From NCBI RefSeq assembly GCF_003696305.1, contig NZ_RFFK01000001.1, forward strand, positions 806,001 through 870,000: DNA of 64,000 nucleotides, given 5' to 3'. Position numbers and translations under genes: made by a program. The DNA is from Pseudomonas sp. AOB-7. GTDB lineage: Bacteria; Pseudomonadota; Gammaproteobacteria; Pseudomonadales; Pseudomonadaceae. The notes below the pieces were generated by a model that was not told where the DNA came from, ran no database searches, and worked only from the letters and a program-made list of their open reading frames with translations. Shown in pieces: positions 37,747-48,692 of the stretch; position 1 is the stretch's first letter, and each line of letters begins with the position of its first letter.

Positions 37747-39813
37747 TTGAAGCTGGAACTGAAGAACAGCCTGTCACTCAAGTTGCTCCGCGTGGTGCTG
37801 CTCTCGGCGCTGGCAGTCGGGGTGGTTTTAAGCTGCGCGCAGATCGTCTTCGACGCTTACAAGACCCGCCAGGCAGTGGCCAACGACGCCCAGCGCATCC
37901 TCGGCATGTTCCGCGACCCCTCGACCCAGGCGGTGTACAGCCTGGATCGCGAGATGGGCATGCAGGTCATCGAGGGTCTGTTCCAGCACGAATCGGTGCG
38001 CTACGCCAGCATCGGCCACCCCAACGAACCCATGCTGGCGGAGAAATCCCGCGAGCTGACCCAGCTGCCGACGCGCTGGATGACCGACCCGATCCTCGGC
38101 CAGGAGCAGCACTTCTCCACCAAGCTGGTCGGTCGCGGGCCCTACAGCGAATACTACGGCGACCTCAACATCACCCTGGATACCGCGCCCTACGGCCAGA
38201 GCTTCGTCACCAACTCGGTGATCATCTTCATCTCCGGCGTGCTGCGCGCCCTGGCCATGGGCCTGGTGCTGTACCTGGTCTACCACTGGCTGCTGACCAA
38301 GCCACTGTCGAAGATCATCGAGCACCTGACCCACATCAACCCCGACCGCCCCAGCGAACACAAGCTGCCCATGCTCAGGGGCAACGAGAAGAACGAGCTG
38401 GGCCTGTGGATCAACACCGCCAACCAGCTGCTGGCCTCCATCGAGCGCAACACCCACCTGCGCCGCGAGGCGGAGAACAGCCTGCTGCGCATGGCCCAGT
38501 ACGACTTCCTCACCGGTCTGCCCAATCGCCAGCAGCTGCAGCAGCAGCTCGACCAGATCCTCGAGGACGCCGGCCGTCTGCAACGCCGCGTCGCCGTGCT
38601 GTGCGTCGGCCTGGACGACTTCAAGGGCATCAACGAGCAGTTCAGCTACCAGAGCGGCGACCAGCTGCTGCTGGCGCTGTCCGATCGCCTGCGCAGCCAC
38701 AGCGGCCGCCTCGGCGCGCTGGCCCGCCTCGGCGGCGACCAGTTCGCCCTGGTCCAGGCCGATATCGAACAACCCTACGAGGCCGCCGAGCTGGCGCAGA
38801 GCGTGCTCGACGACCTGGAGCAGCCGTTCCTCCTCGACCAGCAGGAAGTGCAGCTGCGCGCCACCATCGGCATCACCCTGTTCCCCGAGGACGGCGACAG
38901 CACCGAGAAGCTGCTGCAGAAGGCCGAACAGACCATGACCCTGGCCAAGAGCCGCTCGCGCAACCGCTACCAGTTCTATATCGCCAGCGTCGACAGCGAG
39001 ATGCGCCGCCGCCGCGAACTGGAAAAGGACCTGCGCGAGGCGCTGGCGCAGAACCAGCTGCACCTGGTCTACCAGCCGCAGGTGGACTACCGCGACCACC
39101 GCGTGGTCGGCGTCGAGGCGCTGCTGCGCTGGCAGCACCCGCAACACGGCTTCGTCGCGCCGGACCTGTTCATCCCGCTGGCCGAACAGAACGGCACCAT
39201 CATCCCCATCGGCGAATGGGTGCTCGACCAGACCTGTCGCCAGCTGCGCGAGTGGCACGACCAGGGTTTCAGCGACCTGCGCATGGCCATCAACCTGTCC
39301 ACCGTGCAACTGCACCACGCCGAGCTGCCGCGAGTGGTCAACAACCTGATGCAGGTCTACCGCCTGCCGGCCAAGAGCCTGGAGTTGGAAGTCACCGAGA
39401 CCGGCCTGATGGAAGACATCAGCACCGCCGCCCAGCACCTGCTCAGCCTGCGCCGCTCCGGCGCCTTGATCGCCATTGACGACTTCGGTACCGGCTACTC
39501 CTCGCTGAGCTACCTCAAGAGCCTGCCGCTGGACAAGATCAAGATCGACAAGAGCTTCGTCCAGGACCTGCTGGAAGACGAGGACGACGCCACCATCGTT
39601 CGCGCCATCATCCAGCTCGGCAAGAGCCTGGGCATGCAGGTGATCGCCGAGGGCGTGGAGACCGCTGAGCAGGAGGCCTACATCATCGCCCAGGGCTGCC
39701 ACGAGGGTCAGGGCTACCTGTACAGCAAGCCGCTGCCAGCGCGCGAACTGACCCTGTTCCTCAAGCAGGCCCGCCGCCTCAGCGCCGCCGCCGGTAACCC
39801 CGCCACGCTTTAA
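37747..39813 (+). CDS. bifA: Cyclic-di-GMP phosphodiesterase BifA
   Basis: A 688-residue inner-membrane protein: helix at about 10-30, periplasmic sensor (about 35-155), second helix, then GGDEF and EAL domains. The cyclase motif is GGDQF (LARLGGDQFALVQ), the known BifA variant without cyclase activity; the EAL domain keeps EALLRW, DDFGTGYSSLSYL and KIDKSFVQDL, so it should hydrolyse c-di-GMP. In P. aeruginosa BifA inversely controls biofilm and swarming. The start is TTG at 37747 (MKLELKNSLS), decided by AAGGA 7 nt upstream and by the conserved N-terminus. Position after sodB matches PA4367. Confidence 0.92.
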   Translation: MKLELKNSLSLKLLRVVLLSALAVGVVLSCAQIVFDAYKTRQAVANDAQRILGMFRDPSTQAVYSLDREMGMQVIEGLFQHESVRYASIGHPNEPMLAEKSRELTQLPTRWMTDPILGQEQHFSTKLVGRGPYSEYYGDLNITLDTAPYGQSFVTNSVIIFISGVLRALAMGLVLYLVYHWLLTKPLSKIIEHLTHINPDRPSEHKLPMLRGNEKNELGLWINTANQLLASIERNTHLRREAENSLLRMAQYDFLTGLPNRQQLQQQLDQILEDAGRLQRRVAVLCVGLDDFKGINEQFSYQSGDQLLLALSDRLRSHSGRLGALARLGGDQFALVQADIEQPYEAAELAQSVLDDLEQPFLLDQQEVQLRATIGITLFPEDGDSTEKLLQKAEQTMTLAKSRSRNRYQFYIASVDSEMRRRRELEKDLREALAQNQLHLVYQPQVDYRDHRVVGVEALLRWQHPQHGFVAPDLFIPLAEQNGTIIPIGEWVLDQTCRQLREWHDQGFSDLRMAINLSTVQLHHAELPRVVNNLMQVYRLPAKSLELEVTETGLMEDISTAAQHLLSLRRSGALIAIDDFGTGYSSLSYLKSLPLDKIKIDKSFVQDLLEDEDDATIVRAIIQLGKSLGMQVIAEGVETAEQEAYIIAQGCHEGQGYLYSKPLPARELTLFLKQARRLSAAAGNPATL

Positions 39814-39855
39814 AGGGGCAAGCCCACCTCGATGGCGGGCTCGCCGCCCTAGGCC

Positions 39856-40758
39856 TCAGAAATGCCGCACGCCCAGCAGCCAGGCAGTGGCTAAAGCGCC
39901 GACCAGACACAGCGCCGCGCCGGCCGCGGCCTGCCAGTAGAAGCCGCGGGCCAACTCGTCTTCGCCGGCATTGGCAAGAATGAAGGGACGCGCCTCGCCC
40001 GGCTTGGCCATCTTGTGCCGCGCCGGCTCGGCGCTGCTGCGCCGGTGCCTGTGCTCCGCCTCCAGCTGCGCGGCCAAGCGCACGCGGCCCCACTCGCGCT
40101 CGTCCAGCTCGCCGTTGCCGTCGCTGTCGAAACGCTGCAGCAGCCCGGCATAGTCGCCCTTCCACTCGCGGATCACCTGGCCCTGCGCGCCGTGCAGGTC
40201 GAGGCCCTGCTGGCCGCCGCCGGTGGTGCGGAAATCGCCGATGGCATAGAGCGGCTGGCCGACGTGAAAACGCTCCTCGCAGTAGCGGTAACGCTTGCCG
40301 CTGCTGAGAAAGCCCAGCAGCCCGGTCTTGGCCGGCCCCAGCGGGTGACGCAGGTTGCCCTGCCAGACCTCGCGCACCAGCGGGCGCACCTCGGCGCCGC
40401 GCGGGTCGATCAGGCATTCGCCGGTACCGTCGACCAGGCGCAGCCAGGCATCGCTGCTGCCACTCTCGATCACCCGCCAGCTGCGCTTCTTGCCGCTGGA
40501 TTTGTACTCCTCGATGCGAAAGCGCCACCACAGGCAGGGTTTACCGGTCAGCGGGCCGCGCACCGCCGCCTCGGGCAGCTCCTCCAGCACGCCGTAGAGT
40601 TCGACATAGCCCTGCGCCGCCGAGCGGATCTTCGAGGTCGGCGTGTCCAACAGATGGCGCGCCTGCGACCAGCGTCGCAGACACCACCAGCCACCGCCCA
40701 GACAAGCGCCCAGGCTGAATCCCAGGGCGACCAGCAGGCCGCCGATGTCGCCTTCCAT
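39856..40758 (-). CDS. GIDE-domain membrane protein with an EF-hand
   Basis: A 300-residue protein: N-terminal helix (GLLVALGFSLGACLGGGWW), a GIDE-type domain (ELYGVLEELPEAAVRGPLTG, PCLWWRFRIEEY, FLIDP-like part reads ECLIDPRGAEV, GQPLYAIGDFRTTGG), then a canonical EF-hand loop DSDGNGELDEREW, and a C-terminal helix. GIDE domains resemble the membrane part of mitochondrial E3 ligase MUL1, but no RING is present. The EF-hand suggests calcium sensing. It follows lemA by 4 nt on the same strand, a recurring LemA-GIDE pairing. The molecular role is unknown. Confidence 0.85.
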   Translation of the reverse strand: MEGDIGGLLVALGFSLGACLGGGWWCLRRWSQARHLLDTPTSKIRSAAQGYVELYGVLEELPEAAVRGPLTGKPCLWWRFRIEEYKSSGKKRSWRVIESGSSDAWLRLVDGTGECLIDPRGAEVRPLVREVWQGNLRHPLGPAKTGLLGFLSSGKRYRYCEERFHVGQPLYAIGDFRTTGGGQQGLDLHGAQGQVIREWKGDYAGLLQRFDSDGNGELDEREWGRVRLAAQLEAEHRHRRSSAEPARHKMAKPGEARPFILANAGEDELARGFYWQAAAGAALCLVGALATAWLLGVRHF

Positions 40759-40762
40759 CGCC

Positions 40763-41335
40763 TCAGCTGAACAGCGATTTGAGGTCGACGTCGGCCTTCT
40801 CGGCGTCGCTGAACACCAGCAGCTCGGCGGCCTGGAAGGCGAACAGGCGGGCCAGGATCACGTCGGGGAACTGCTCGATGCGCACGTTGTTGAGGTTGAC
40901 CGCCTCGTTGTACAGCTCGCGGCGGTCGGCGATGCCGTTCTCCAGGCCGCTGATGCGCTGCTGCAGGTGCTGGAAGCTGTCGTTGGCCTTGAGCTCCGGG
41001 TAGTTCTCGGCCAGCGCGAAGAGCTGGCCGAGGCCGGCGCGCAGGCCGCTTTCCGCCTTGCCCAGGGCGCCGACGTCGTGCTGCTCGCGGGCGCTGGCCA
41101 CGGCGCTGCGCGCGGCGATCACCCGCTCCAGGGTGGCGCCCTCGTACTGCATGTACTGCTTGCAGGTCTCCACCAGCTTGGGCAGCTCGTCGTGGCGCTG
41201 CTTGAGCAGCACGTCGATATTCGACCAGGCCTTGCTCACCCCATGCTTGAGGCGCACCAGGCCGTTGTACAGCGACACCGCGTAGGCGCCGAGCAGGACG
41301 AGGACGACGATCAGGATCACGGCGGTCAGGCTCAT
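40763..41335 (-). CDS. lemA: LemA family protein
   Basis: A 190-residue protein with one N-terminal helix (MSLTAVILIVVLVLLGAYAV) and a helical-bundle domain with the family motifs SLYNGLVRLKHGVSKAWSNI, DVLLKQRHDELPKLVE and YNEAVNLNNVRIEQFPDVIL. It ends LKSLFS. LemA proteins have an exposed N-terminus and unknown function in most bacteria. This is not the GacS kinase once also called LemA. GGAG lies 8 nt before the ATG. It is the first gene of a pair with the GIDE/EF-hand protein. Confidence 0.9.
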   Translation of the reverse strand: MSLTAVILIVVLVLLGAYAVSLYNGLVRLKHGVSKAWSNIDVLLKQRHDELPKLVETCKQYMQYEGATLERVIAARSAVASAREQHDVGALGKAESGLRAGLGQLFALAENYPELKANDSFQHLQQRISGLENGIADRRELYNEAVNLNNVRIEQFPDVILARLFAFQAAELLVFSDAEKADVDLKSLFS

Positions 41336-41438
41336 GCAGTTTTCTCCATGCAGAACTGCGAATCGGTGCCGGCATTCTAGCGGCAGCGGCGCCCGGCGGC
41401 AGCGATATCCCGCACAGCGACGCATAATGGCCTTTACA

Positions 41439-41463
41439 CATAATGCGAAACATTTGCATTATG
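41439..41463. promoter_or_regulatory. Fur-box-like dyad upstream of the imelysin gene
   Basis: CATAATGC and GCATTATG flank GAAACATTT, an AT-rich 25-bp dyad resembling Fur sites (GCATT half-sites). It is 62 bp before the icmP ATG and 104 bp before lemA on the other side. Iron control of icmP is consistent with the imelysin family. Confidence 0.5.
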
Positions 41464-41524
41464 TTGCAGTTTTACAGGTACCCCTGCGTAACATCCACAT
41501 TCCGCACATGCAAAGGACCCCGTC

Positions 41525-42862
<1,338 letters not shown>

Positions 42863-42882
42863 TCGAACCGGTAACCGCACGG

Positions 42883-42916
42883 ACCGGCGCTTTCGCAAGG
42901 GAGCGCCGGTTTTTTA
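42883..42916 (+). terminator. Rho-independent terminator of icmP
   Basis: Stem ACCGGCGCT and AGCGCCGGT with a 10-nt loop, followed by five to six T. Next to it (42959-42975) lies one more CCCGGAT/ATCCAGG repeat. Confidence 0.85.
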
Positions 42917-42958
42917 TGGGCGATTACACGCCCTGTAGGAGCAGTCTGGCACCCGATT

Positions 42959-42975
42959 CCCGGATTGCATCCAGG
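42959..42975. repeat. REP-like repeat CCCGGAT-N3-ATCCAGG
   Basis: Imperfect copy (one mismatch) of the unit at 8930-8946 and 46721-46737, in the gap between icmP and the di-heme gene. A TGTAGGAGC start lies at 42934. Confidence 0.5.
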
Positions 42976-43092
42976 CTACAAGACAGCTTTGCGCGACCTT
43001 TTGCCCCGCCAATGAAACGCTAATCCATCTTATTTAAGCTCCGTTAGCCTGCTAAGCTTAGCCCCCTCCTGTTTCACGCTCCGGACTCTTCG

Positions 43093-44505
43093 ATGCTGTC
43101 GTTCCCGCGCCGTTTGCTGCCCCTGCTGGCTCTCGCCCTGGCCGCCTGCGATCAGCAACCGCGCTTTACCGCCGCCGAACCCAGCGAAGCGCTCTCGGCC
43201 GGCGCCGCCAGCGTGCGCCAGTACGATCACAACGCCTTCTCCATGCCCGCGGCCAACCTGGCACCGAGCCGGCGTCTGGACTTCGCCGTGGGCAACAGCT
43301 TCTTCCGCAATCCCTGGGTCGTCGCCCCGGCCACCACCACCGCACGCGACGGCCTCGGCCCGCTGTTCAACACCAACGCCTGCCAGAACTGCCATATCAA
43401 GGACGGCCGCGGCCACCCGCCGGCGCCCGATGCGACCAGCGCCGCCTCGCTGCTGGTGCGTCTGTCGCTGCCCCACGATGCGGCCCAGGCCGCGCTGATC
43501 GAACGCCTGGGGGTGATTCCCGAGCCGACCTATGGCAGCCAGCTGCAGGACATGGCCAACCCCGGCGTGGCGGCGGAAGGCAAGGTGCGCCTGAGCTACC
43601 GCAGCGTGCCGGTGCGCTTCGCCGACGGCACGCTGGTGGAGCTGCGCCAGCCCGAGCTGCAGATCAGCCAGCTCGGCTACGGCGACATGCACCCGGACAC
43701 CCGTTTCTCGGTGCGCGTGGCGCCGCCGATGATCGGCCTGGGCCTGCTCGAGGCCATTGCCGAGGCGGATATCCTGGCCAACGCCGACCCGGGCGACGCC
43801 AACGGCGACGGCATCTCCGGGCGCCCCAACCGGGTCTGGGATCGCGTCCAGCAACGCAGCGTGCTCGGCCGCTTCGGCTGGAAGGCCGGCCAACCGAACC
43901 TCAATCAGCAGAACGCCGAGGCCTTCGCCAATGACATGGGCCTGACCAGCTCGCTGATCCCCCACGACAACTGCAGTCCAGCGCAAACCGATTGCCTGGC
44001 CGCGCCCCATGGCGGCGAACCGGAGGTCAGCGACAATATTCTCGCCAGCGTGCTGTTCTACAGCCGCAACCTCGGCGTGCCGGCGCGTCGTGACGTCGAC
44101 TCGCCCGAAGTACTCAAGGGCAAGAATCTGTTCCACCAGGCCGGCTGCCAGAAGTGCCACACCCCCAGCTTCACCACTGCGCCTGATGCCGCCGAGCCGG
44201 AACTGGCAGGCCAGTCGATCCGTCCCTATAGCGACCTGCTGCTGCACGACATGGGCGAGGGCCTGGCCGACGGCCGCGAGGAGTTTCTCGCCACTGGCCG
44301 CGAGTGGCGCACCGCGCCGCTGTGGGGCATCGGCCTGACGCAGACGGTCAATGGTCACAGCCAGTTCCTCCACGACGGCCGCGCGCGCAACCTGCTGGAA
44401 GCCATCCTCTGGCACGGCGGCGAGGCCGAGGCGGCCAAGCAGCAGGTCCTCACCTTCGACGCCGAGCAGCGCGCCGCGCTGCTGGCCTTTCTCAATTCCC
44501 TATAA
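43093..44505 (+). CDS. Di-heme oxidoreductase (DUF1111/DHOR family) lipoprotein
   Basis: A 470-residue c-type cytochrome of the di-heme thiol-oxidoreductase-like family. A lipoprotein signal ends LALAAC. Heme motifs are CQNCH at 97-101 and CQKCH at 352-356. Other conserved parts are PLFNTNACQNCHIKDGRG, DADGDGISGRPN-like NGDGISGRPNRVWD and LHDMGEGLADGR. It probably passes electrons in the periplasm, perhaps reducing or oxidising iron for the neighbouring imelysins. It precedes the second imelysin by 10 nt, so the two are cotranscribed. Confidence 0.88.
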   Translation: MLSFPRRLLPLLALALAACDQQPRFTAAEPSEALSAGAASVRQYDHNAFSMPAANLAPSRRLDFAVGNSFFRNPWVVAPATTTARDGLGPLFNTNACQNCHIKDGRGHPPAPDATSAASLLVRLSLPHDAAQAALIERLGVIPEPTYGSQLQDMANPGVAAEGKVRLSYRSVPVRFADGTLVELRQPELQISQLGYGDMHPDTRFSVRVAPPMIGLGLLEAIAEADILANADPGDANGDGISGRPNRVWDRVQQRSVLGRFGWKAGQPNLNQQNAEAFANDMGLTSSLIPHDNCSPAQTDCLAAPHGGEPEVSDNILASVLFYSRNLGVPARRDVDSPEVLKGKNLFHQAGCQKCHTPSFTTAPDAAEPELAGQSIRPYSDLLLHDMGEGLADGREEFLATGREWRTAPLWGIGLTQTVNGHSQFLHDGRARNLLEAILWHGGEAEAAKQQVLTFDAEQRAALLAFLNSL

Positions 44506-44515
44506 GGAGCCCGAC

Positions 44516-45577
44516 ATGCTGCACAAGAGCCTGATCGCCTCTCTGCTCGGCCTGGCCCTGGTCGGCTGCGGCCAGCAGGAGCCCAATGCCAAGGTCAGCG
44601 CGGCGCTGGCCGACGGCGTGCTGCTGCCGGCCTACAGCAGCTGGCAGGAAGCCGACCGCCAACTCGCCGCCAGCGCCGCCGCCTTCTGCGCCGGCGACGC
44701 CGACCTGCCGGCCGCGCGCCAGGCCTTCCTCGGCGCGCAGAGCGCCTGGGCCGGGCTGCAGCCGCTGCTGCTCGGGCCGCTGGCCGAAGGCAATCGCGCC
44801 TGGCAGATCCAGTTCTGGCCGGACAAGAAGAACCTGGTGCAGCGCCAGGTCGAAGCCCTGGTCAAGAACAAGCCGCAGCTGAGCCAGGCCGACGTGGAAA
44901 GCGCCAGCGTGGTGGTGCAGGGCCTGAGCGCCTACGAGTACCTGCTGTTCGACCCCAGCCTGGATCTGGCCCAGGCCGAGCAGAAGGCGCGCTACTGCCC
45001 GCTGCTGACGGCCATCGGCGAGCATCAGCAGGCGCTGGCCGGCGAGATTCTCGGCGAGTGGCAGGGCGAACAGGGCATGGCCGCGCAGTTGAAGCGCTTT
45101 CCCAACGAGCGCTACGCCGACGCCGACGAGGCCATCGCCGAACTGCTGCGCGTGCAGGTCGGCGCCCTCGACGGCCTGAAGAAGAAGCTCGGCGCGCCCA
45201 TGGGCCGGCAGAGCAAGGGCATCCCCCAGCCCTACCAGGCCGAAGCCTGGCGCAGCGCCGCCAGCCTGGCCAACCTCGGTGCCGCCCTGGCCAGCGCCGA
45301 ACAGCTGTGGCACGGCAGCAACAAGGACGGTATTCAGGCCCTGCTGGGCAAGGATCAGGCCGAGCTGGTCGGGCGTATCGACGCCGCCTACCAGGACACC
45401 CGCCAGCGCCTGGCCGCGCTGGAGCGGCCGCTGGGCGAACTGCTCGGCGAAGACGCCGGGCGCGCCAACCTCGACGAGTTGTACGACAGCCTCAATCGCC
45501 TGCACCGCCTGCAGGAAGGCGAGCTGGCCAAGGCCCTCGGCGTGCAGATCGGCTTCAACGCCCACGACGGGGACTGA
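44516..45577 (+). CDS. Second imelysin-family lipoprotein
   Basis: A 353-residue protein with a lipoprotein signal (MLHKSLIASLLGLALVGCGQ). It has the imelysin fold pattern (FLGAQSAWAGLQPLLLGPLA, RAWQIQFWPDKKNLVQRQVE) but the GxHxxE site is changed to GLSAYEYLLFD, with Ser in place of His. It may therefore bind iron differently or serve as a structural partner of the first imelysin. TAAGGAG precedes the ATG. The following DUF1513 gene starts 2 nt after its stop. Confidence 0.88.
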   Translation: MLHKSLIASLLGLALVGCGQQEPNAKVSAALADGVLLPAYSSWQEADRQLAASAAAFCAGDADLPAARQAFLGAQSAWAGLQPLLLGPLAEGNRAWQIQFWPDKKNLVQRQVEALVKNKPQLSQADVESASVVVQGLSAYEYLLFDPSLDLAQAEQKARYCPLLTAIGEHQQALAGEILGEWQGEQGMAAQLKRFPNERYADADEAIAELLRVQVGALDGLKKKLGAPMGRQSKGIPQPYQAEAWRSAASLANLGAALASAEQLWHGSNKDGIQALLGKDQAELVGRIDAAYQDTRQRLAALERPLGELLGEDAGRANLDELYDSLNRLHRLQEGELAKALGVQIGFNAHDGD

Positions 45578-45579
45578 CG

Positions 45580-46683
45580 ATGCAGCGCAGAACCTTGCTC
45601 GGCCTGGGCGCGCTGCTCGGCGTCGGCGCCGCGACCGGCGCCTTTGCCGGCTGGACCCTGCTCGGCCCAAAGGGCCAGCCGCTGCTGCTGTCCGCCCGCG
45701 ACGACGGCGACGGCCGCCACTACGCCGTGGGTTTCCGACTGGACGGCTCGCGCGCCTTCGCCACGCAGGTAGCCGAGCGCTGCCACGACGTGGTGCCGCA
45801 CCCCAGCCTGCCGCTGGCGCTGTTCGTCGGCCGCCGGCCGAGCACCGAGAGCTACCTGATCGACACCCGCGACGGCCGCCTGCTGCAGCGCCTGGTCACG
45901 CCGGCCGGCCGCCACTTCAACGGCCACGCGGTGTTCCACAAGGGCGGCGACTGGCTGTACACCACCGAGAACGACACCAACGAGCCCGGTCGCGGCGTGC
46001 TCGGCGTCTACCGCCTGCAGGGCGAGCGCCTGGTGCGCGCCGGCGAGCATGCCAGCCACGGCGTCGGCCCGCACCAGCTGCTGTGGATGCCCGACGGCGA
46101 AACCCTGGTGGTGGCCAATGGCGGCATCCGCACCGAAGCCGAGAGCCGGGTGGAGATGAACCTCGACGCCATGGACGCCAGCCTGGTGCTGATGCGCCGC
46201 GACGGCAGCCTGGTCAGCCGCGAACGCCTGGCCGAGCAGCAGAACAGCGTGCGCCACCTGGCCGTGGCCAGCGACGGCACGGTGGTCAGCGGCCAGCAAT
46301 ATATGGGCGACATCCAGGATGCGGCCCCGCTGCTGGCGATCAAGCGTCCCGGCCAGGCCTTCCAGCCCTTCCCCCTGGGCGAGGCGCAGCGCCTGGCGAT
46401 GAACCAGTACACCGCCAGCGTGGCGATCCACAGCGAGCTGCGCCTGCTGGCGCTGACCGCCCCGCGCGGCAACCGCTTCTTCATCTGGGACCTGGACAGC
46501 GCCGCGGTGCGCCTGGACGTGCCGCTGGCCGACTGCGCCGGGGTCGGCGCGCTGGCCGAGGGCTTCGTGGTCAGCTCCGGCCAGGGCCGCTGCCGCCTGT
46601 ACGACTGCCGCGGCGAGCGCATAGTCGCCAAGGCGCTGGAGTTGCCGGCCGGGCTGTGGGACAACCACCTGCGCCTGGCCTGA
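45580..46683 (+). CDS. DUF1513 periplasmic beta-propeller-like protein
   Basis: A 367-residue protein with a Tat-like leader ([20 protein letters not shown]; twin Arg) and repeated blade-like segments ([60 protein letters not shown]). DUF1513 genes accompany imelysin and di-heme genes in many proteobacteria. It begins 2 nt after the second imelysin, so it closes the di-heme, imelysin and DUF1513 operon. Likely exported folded through Tat, suggesting a cofactor. Function unknown. Confidence 0.87.
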   Translation: MQRRTLLGLGALLGVGAATGAFAGWTLLGPKGQPLLLSARDDGDGRHYAVGFRLDGSRAFATQVAERCHDVVPHPSLPLALFVGRRPSTESYLIDTRDGRLLQRLVTPAGRHFNGHAVFHKGGDWLYTTENDTNEPGRGVLGVYRLQGERLVRAGEHASHGVGPHQLLWMPDGETLVVANGGIRTEAESRVEMNLDAMDASLVLMRRDGSLVSRERLAEQQNSVRHLAVASDGTVVSGQQYMGDIQDAAPLLAIKRPGQAFQPFPLGEAQRLAMNQYTASVAIHSELRLLALTAPRGNRFFIWDLDSAAVRLDVPLADCAGVGALAEGFVVSSGQGRCRLYDCRGERIVAKALELPAGLWDNHLRLA

Positions 46684-46720
46684 CGCTCTGGGGGCGACCC
46701 GGGACGCGAGCCTGCCGCGT

Positions 46721-46737
46721 CCCGGATTGCATCCGGG
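46721..46737. repeat. REP-like repeat CCCGGAT-N3-ATCCGGG
   Basis: Perfect 7-bp arms around TGC; same unit as 8930-8946 and 42959-42975. Confidence 0.55.
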
Positions 46738-46828
46738 CCATCCGCGCCAGCGGTTGGGGGCGCCGCGAGCCTCGCAAGGCGAAACGCCTCCCCCGCCTCC
46801 GCGAGAGCAACGGCAAACAGACGCGCAA

Positions 46829-46857
46829 CTGTCATCCAAACGTCATCAACTGGTCAT
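46829..46857 (+). promoter_or_regulatory. Pho-box-like array before the chemoreceptor
   Basis: CTGTCAT, ACGTCAT and TGGTCAT start at 46829, 46840 and 46851, exactly 11 bp apart, the spacing of PhoB binding repeats (consensus CTGTCAT). A -10-like TATACT lies at 46891-46896. The rest of the 325-bp gap between the DUF1513 gene and the chemoreceptor holds a REP-like repeat and no gene. Confidence 0.6.
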
Positions 46858-47008
46858 AACCTGCAAAAGCCCGCCGCGGCGTGGCCAACCTATACTTCAG
46901 CACCTGCTCCCGGCGACGGAGCGGCTGAGCGATAGGGAAATCGACACCACCGCCACGCGCTGCTTACCGGCTGGCTTCCCAACGTTCGACCTCCGAGGCA
47001 TGACTCCC

Positions 47009-48631
47009 ATGCTGCAAAAATCCCTGCGTGCGCAGATTCTCGCTCTGCTCGGCGGCAGCCTGGCGCTGATCCTGGTCACCGCGCTGGCCTGCTTCAGTTT
47101 CCTCTCCGGCGGCATCCAGTCCTACCGCGGCCTGCTCGACGGCCCGCTGGAGGCCTCGCGGCTGATCGACGCGGCCAACGTCGAGTTCAAGACCCAGGTG
47201 CAGGAATGGAAGAACGTGCTGCTGCGCGGCCAGGACAGCGCCAACCTCGAGCGCTACTGGAGCCAGTTCGAGGCGCAGGAGCGCAAGGTGCAGGAGCGCC
47301 TCGGCCAGCTGATCCGGGTCGCCGCCGCCGATCCGGCGCTGAAGGCCCAGGTCGAACGCCTGCGCAGCGAACACCAGAGCCTCGGCGCCAACTACCGCAA
47401 GGGCCGCGACGCCTTCGTCGCCGCCGGCGCCGACGCCCAGGCCGGCGATGCCGCGGTCAAGGGTATCGACCGCGCCGCCAGCGAGCAGATGAGCGCGCTG
47501 GTCGACCAGCTGCGCCAGCACAGCCTGAGCCAGGCCGAGCAGATCAACGCCAGCGCCGAGCGCACCATCCTCAGCGGTACCCTGCTGATGCTGGCCGCCG
47601 CCCTGGTGATCGGGGTGTTCAGCCTGTGGCTGGTCAATCGCCACCTGATCATCCCCATCCGCCACCTGATCACCCACGTCGATCAGCTCAGCCACGGCCA
47701 GTTCGGCCAGCGCGTGGAGACCTCGCGCGCCGATGAACTGGGCATGCTGGCGATAGCCGCCAACACCCTGCGCGACTTTCTCGCCAGCACCACCGAGAGC
47801 CTGCACCAGAGCAGTGGCAACCTCGACAACGCCAGCGGCGAGCTGAACGCCATCGCCTCGCGCATGACCGAGGGGGTCAACGAGCAGTTCCAGCGCACCG
47901 ACCAGGTCGCCACCGCCATGCACCAGATGTCCGCCACCGCCCAGGAGGTGGCGCGGCATGCCGCCGAGGCGGCGCACGCGGCGGACGATGCCGACGACTC
48001 GGCGCGCCAGGGTGGCAAGGTCATGCAGTCGACCATCGCCACCATCACCGACATGCGCGGCGAGATCGCCAACACCGCCGAGGTGATCCGCCGCCTGGAG
48101 GCCGACAGCGGGCGCATCGGCAAGGTGCTGGAGGTGATCCGCGGCATCGCCGAGCAGACCAACCTGCTGGCGCGCAACGCCGCCATCGAAGCGGCGCGCG
48201 CCGGCGAACAGGGCCGCGGCTTCGCCGTGGTCGCCGACGAGGTGCGCACCCTGGCCCAGCGCACCGCCGAATCCACCGCCGAGATCAACCAGATCATCGA
48301 TACCGTGCAGACCGGCGCGCTGAATGCCGTGCGCGCCATCGAGAGCGGCCAGCAGCGCAGCGAGCAGGGGGTGACCCAGGTCACCGAGGCCGGCGCCATG
48401 CTGCAGCGCATCACCGGCGCGGTGGAGGCGATCCGCGACATGAACCGGCAGATCGCCACCGCCGCCGAGGAGCAGACCTCGGTGGCCGAGGACATCTCGC
48501 GCAACCTCACCGAGCTGACCGCCATCGCCAGCGCCAACCAGGAGAACGTCGAGCGCACCCAGGCCGCCAGCCACAACCTGCGCAACCTGTCCGGGCAGCT
48601 GGGCGAGGTGACCCGCCGCCTCGGTTCATAG
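47009..48631 (+). CDS. Methyl-accepting chemotaxis protein with helical-bundle sensor, possible phosphate receptor
   Basis: A 540-residue chemoreceptor. A first helix ([20 protein letters not shown]) precedes a periplasmic helical sensor (about 35-190; [20 protein letters not shown]) typical of four-helix-bundle receptors, then a second helix, HAMP ([20 protein letters not shown]) and signalling domain with hairpin [20 protein letters not shown]. The usual Leu-Asn is Arg-Asn here. The ATG at 47009 is chosen because GAGG lies 10 nt upstream; an ATG at 47000 is only 1 nt from it. The Pho-box-like array suggests a role in phosphate taxis, as for CtpH/CtpL of P. aeruginosa, but ligand identity is inferred. 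In PAO1 I do not recall a receptor at this place, so it may be an insertion. Confidence 0.88.
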   Translation: MLQKSLRAQILALLGGSLALILVTALACFSFLSGGIQSYRGLLDGPLEASRLIDAANVEFKTQVQEWKNVLLRGQDSANLERYWSQFEAQERKVQERLGQLIRVAAADPALKAQVERLRSEHQSLGANYRKGRDAFVAAGADAQAGDAAVKGIDRAASEQMSALVDQLRQHSLSQAEQINASAERTILSGTLLMLAAALVIGVFSLWLVNRHLIIPIRHLITHVDQLSHGQFGQRVETSRADELGMLAIAANTLRDFLASTTESLHQSSGNLDNASGELNAIASRMTEGVNEQFQRTDQVATAMHQMSATAQEVARHAAEAAHAADDADDSARQGGKVMQSTIATITDMRGEIANTAEVIRRLEADSGRIGKVLEVIRGIAEQTNLLARNAAIEAARAGEQGRGFAVVADEVRTLAQRTAESTAEINQIIDTVQTGALNAVRAIESGQQRSEQGVTQVTEAGAMLQRITGAVEAIRDMNRQIATAAEEQTSVAEDISRNLTELTAIASANQENVERTQAASHNLRNLSGQLGEVTRRLGS

Positions 48632-48692
48632 ATCACTCAGCAGCTGGCACAGGGAAGTGCCAGCACCCTGCAATCACCCGCCCCACGGGGTT

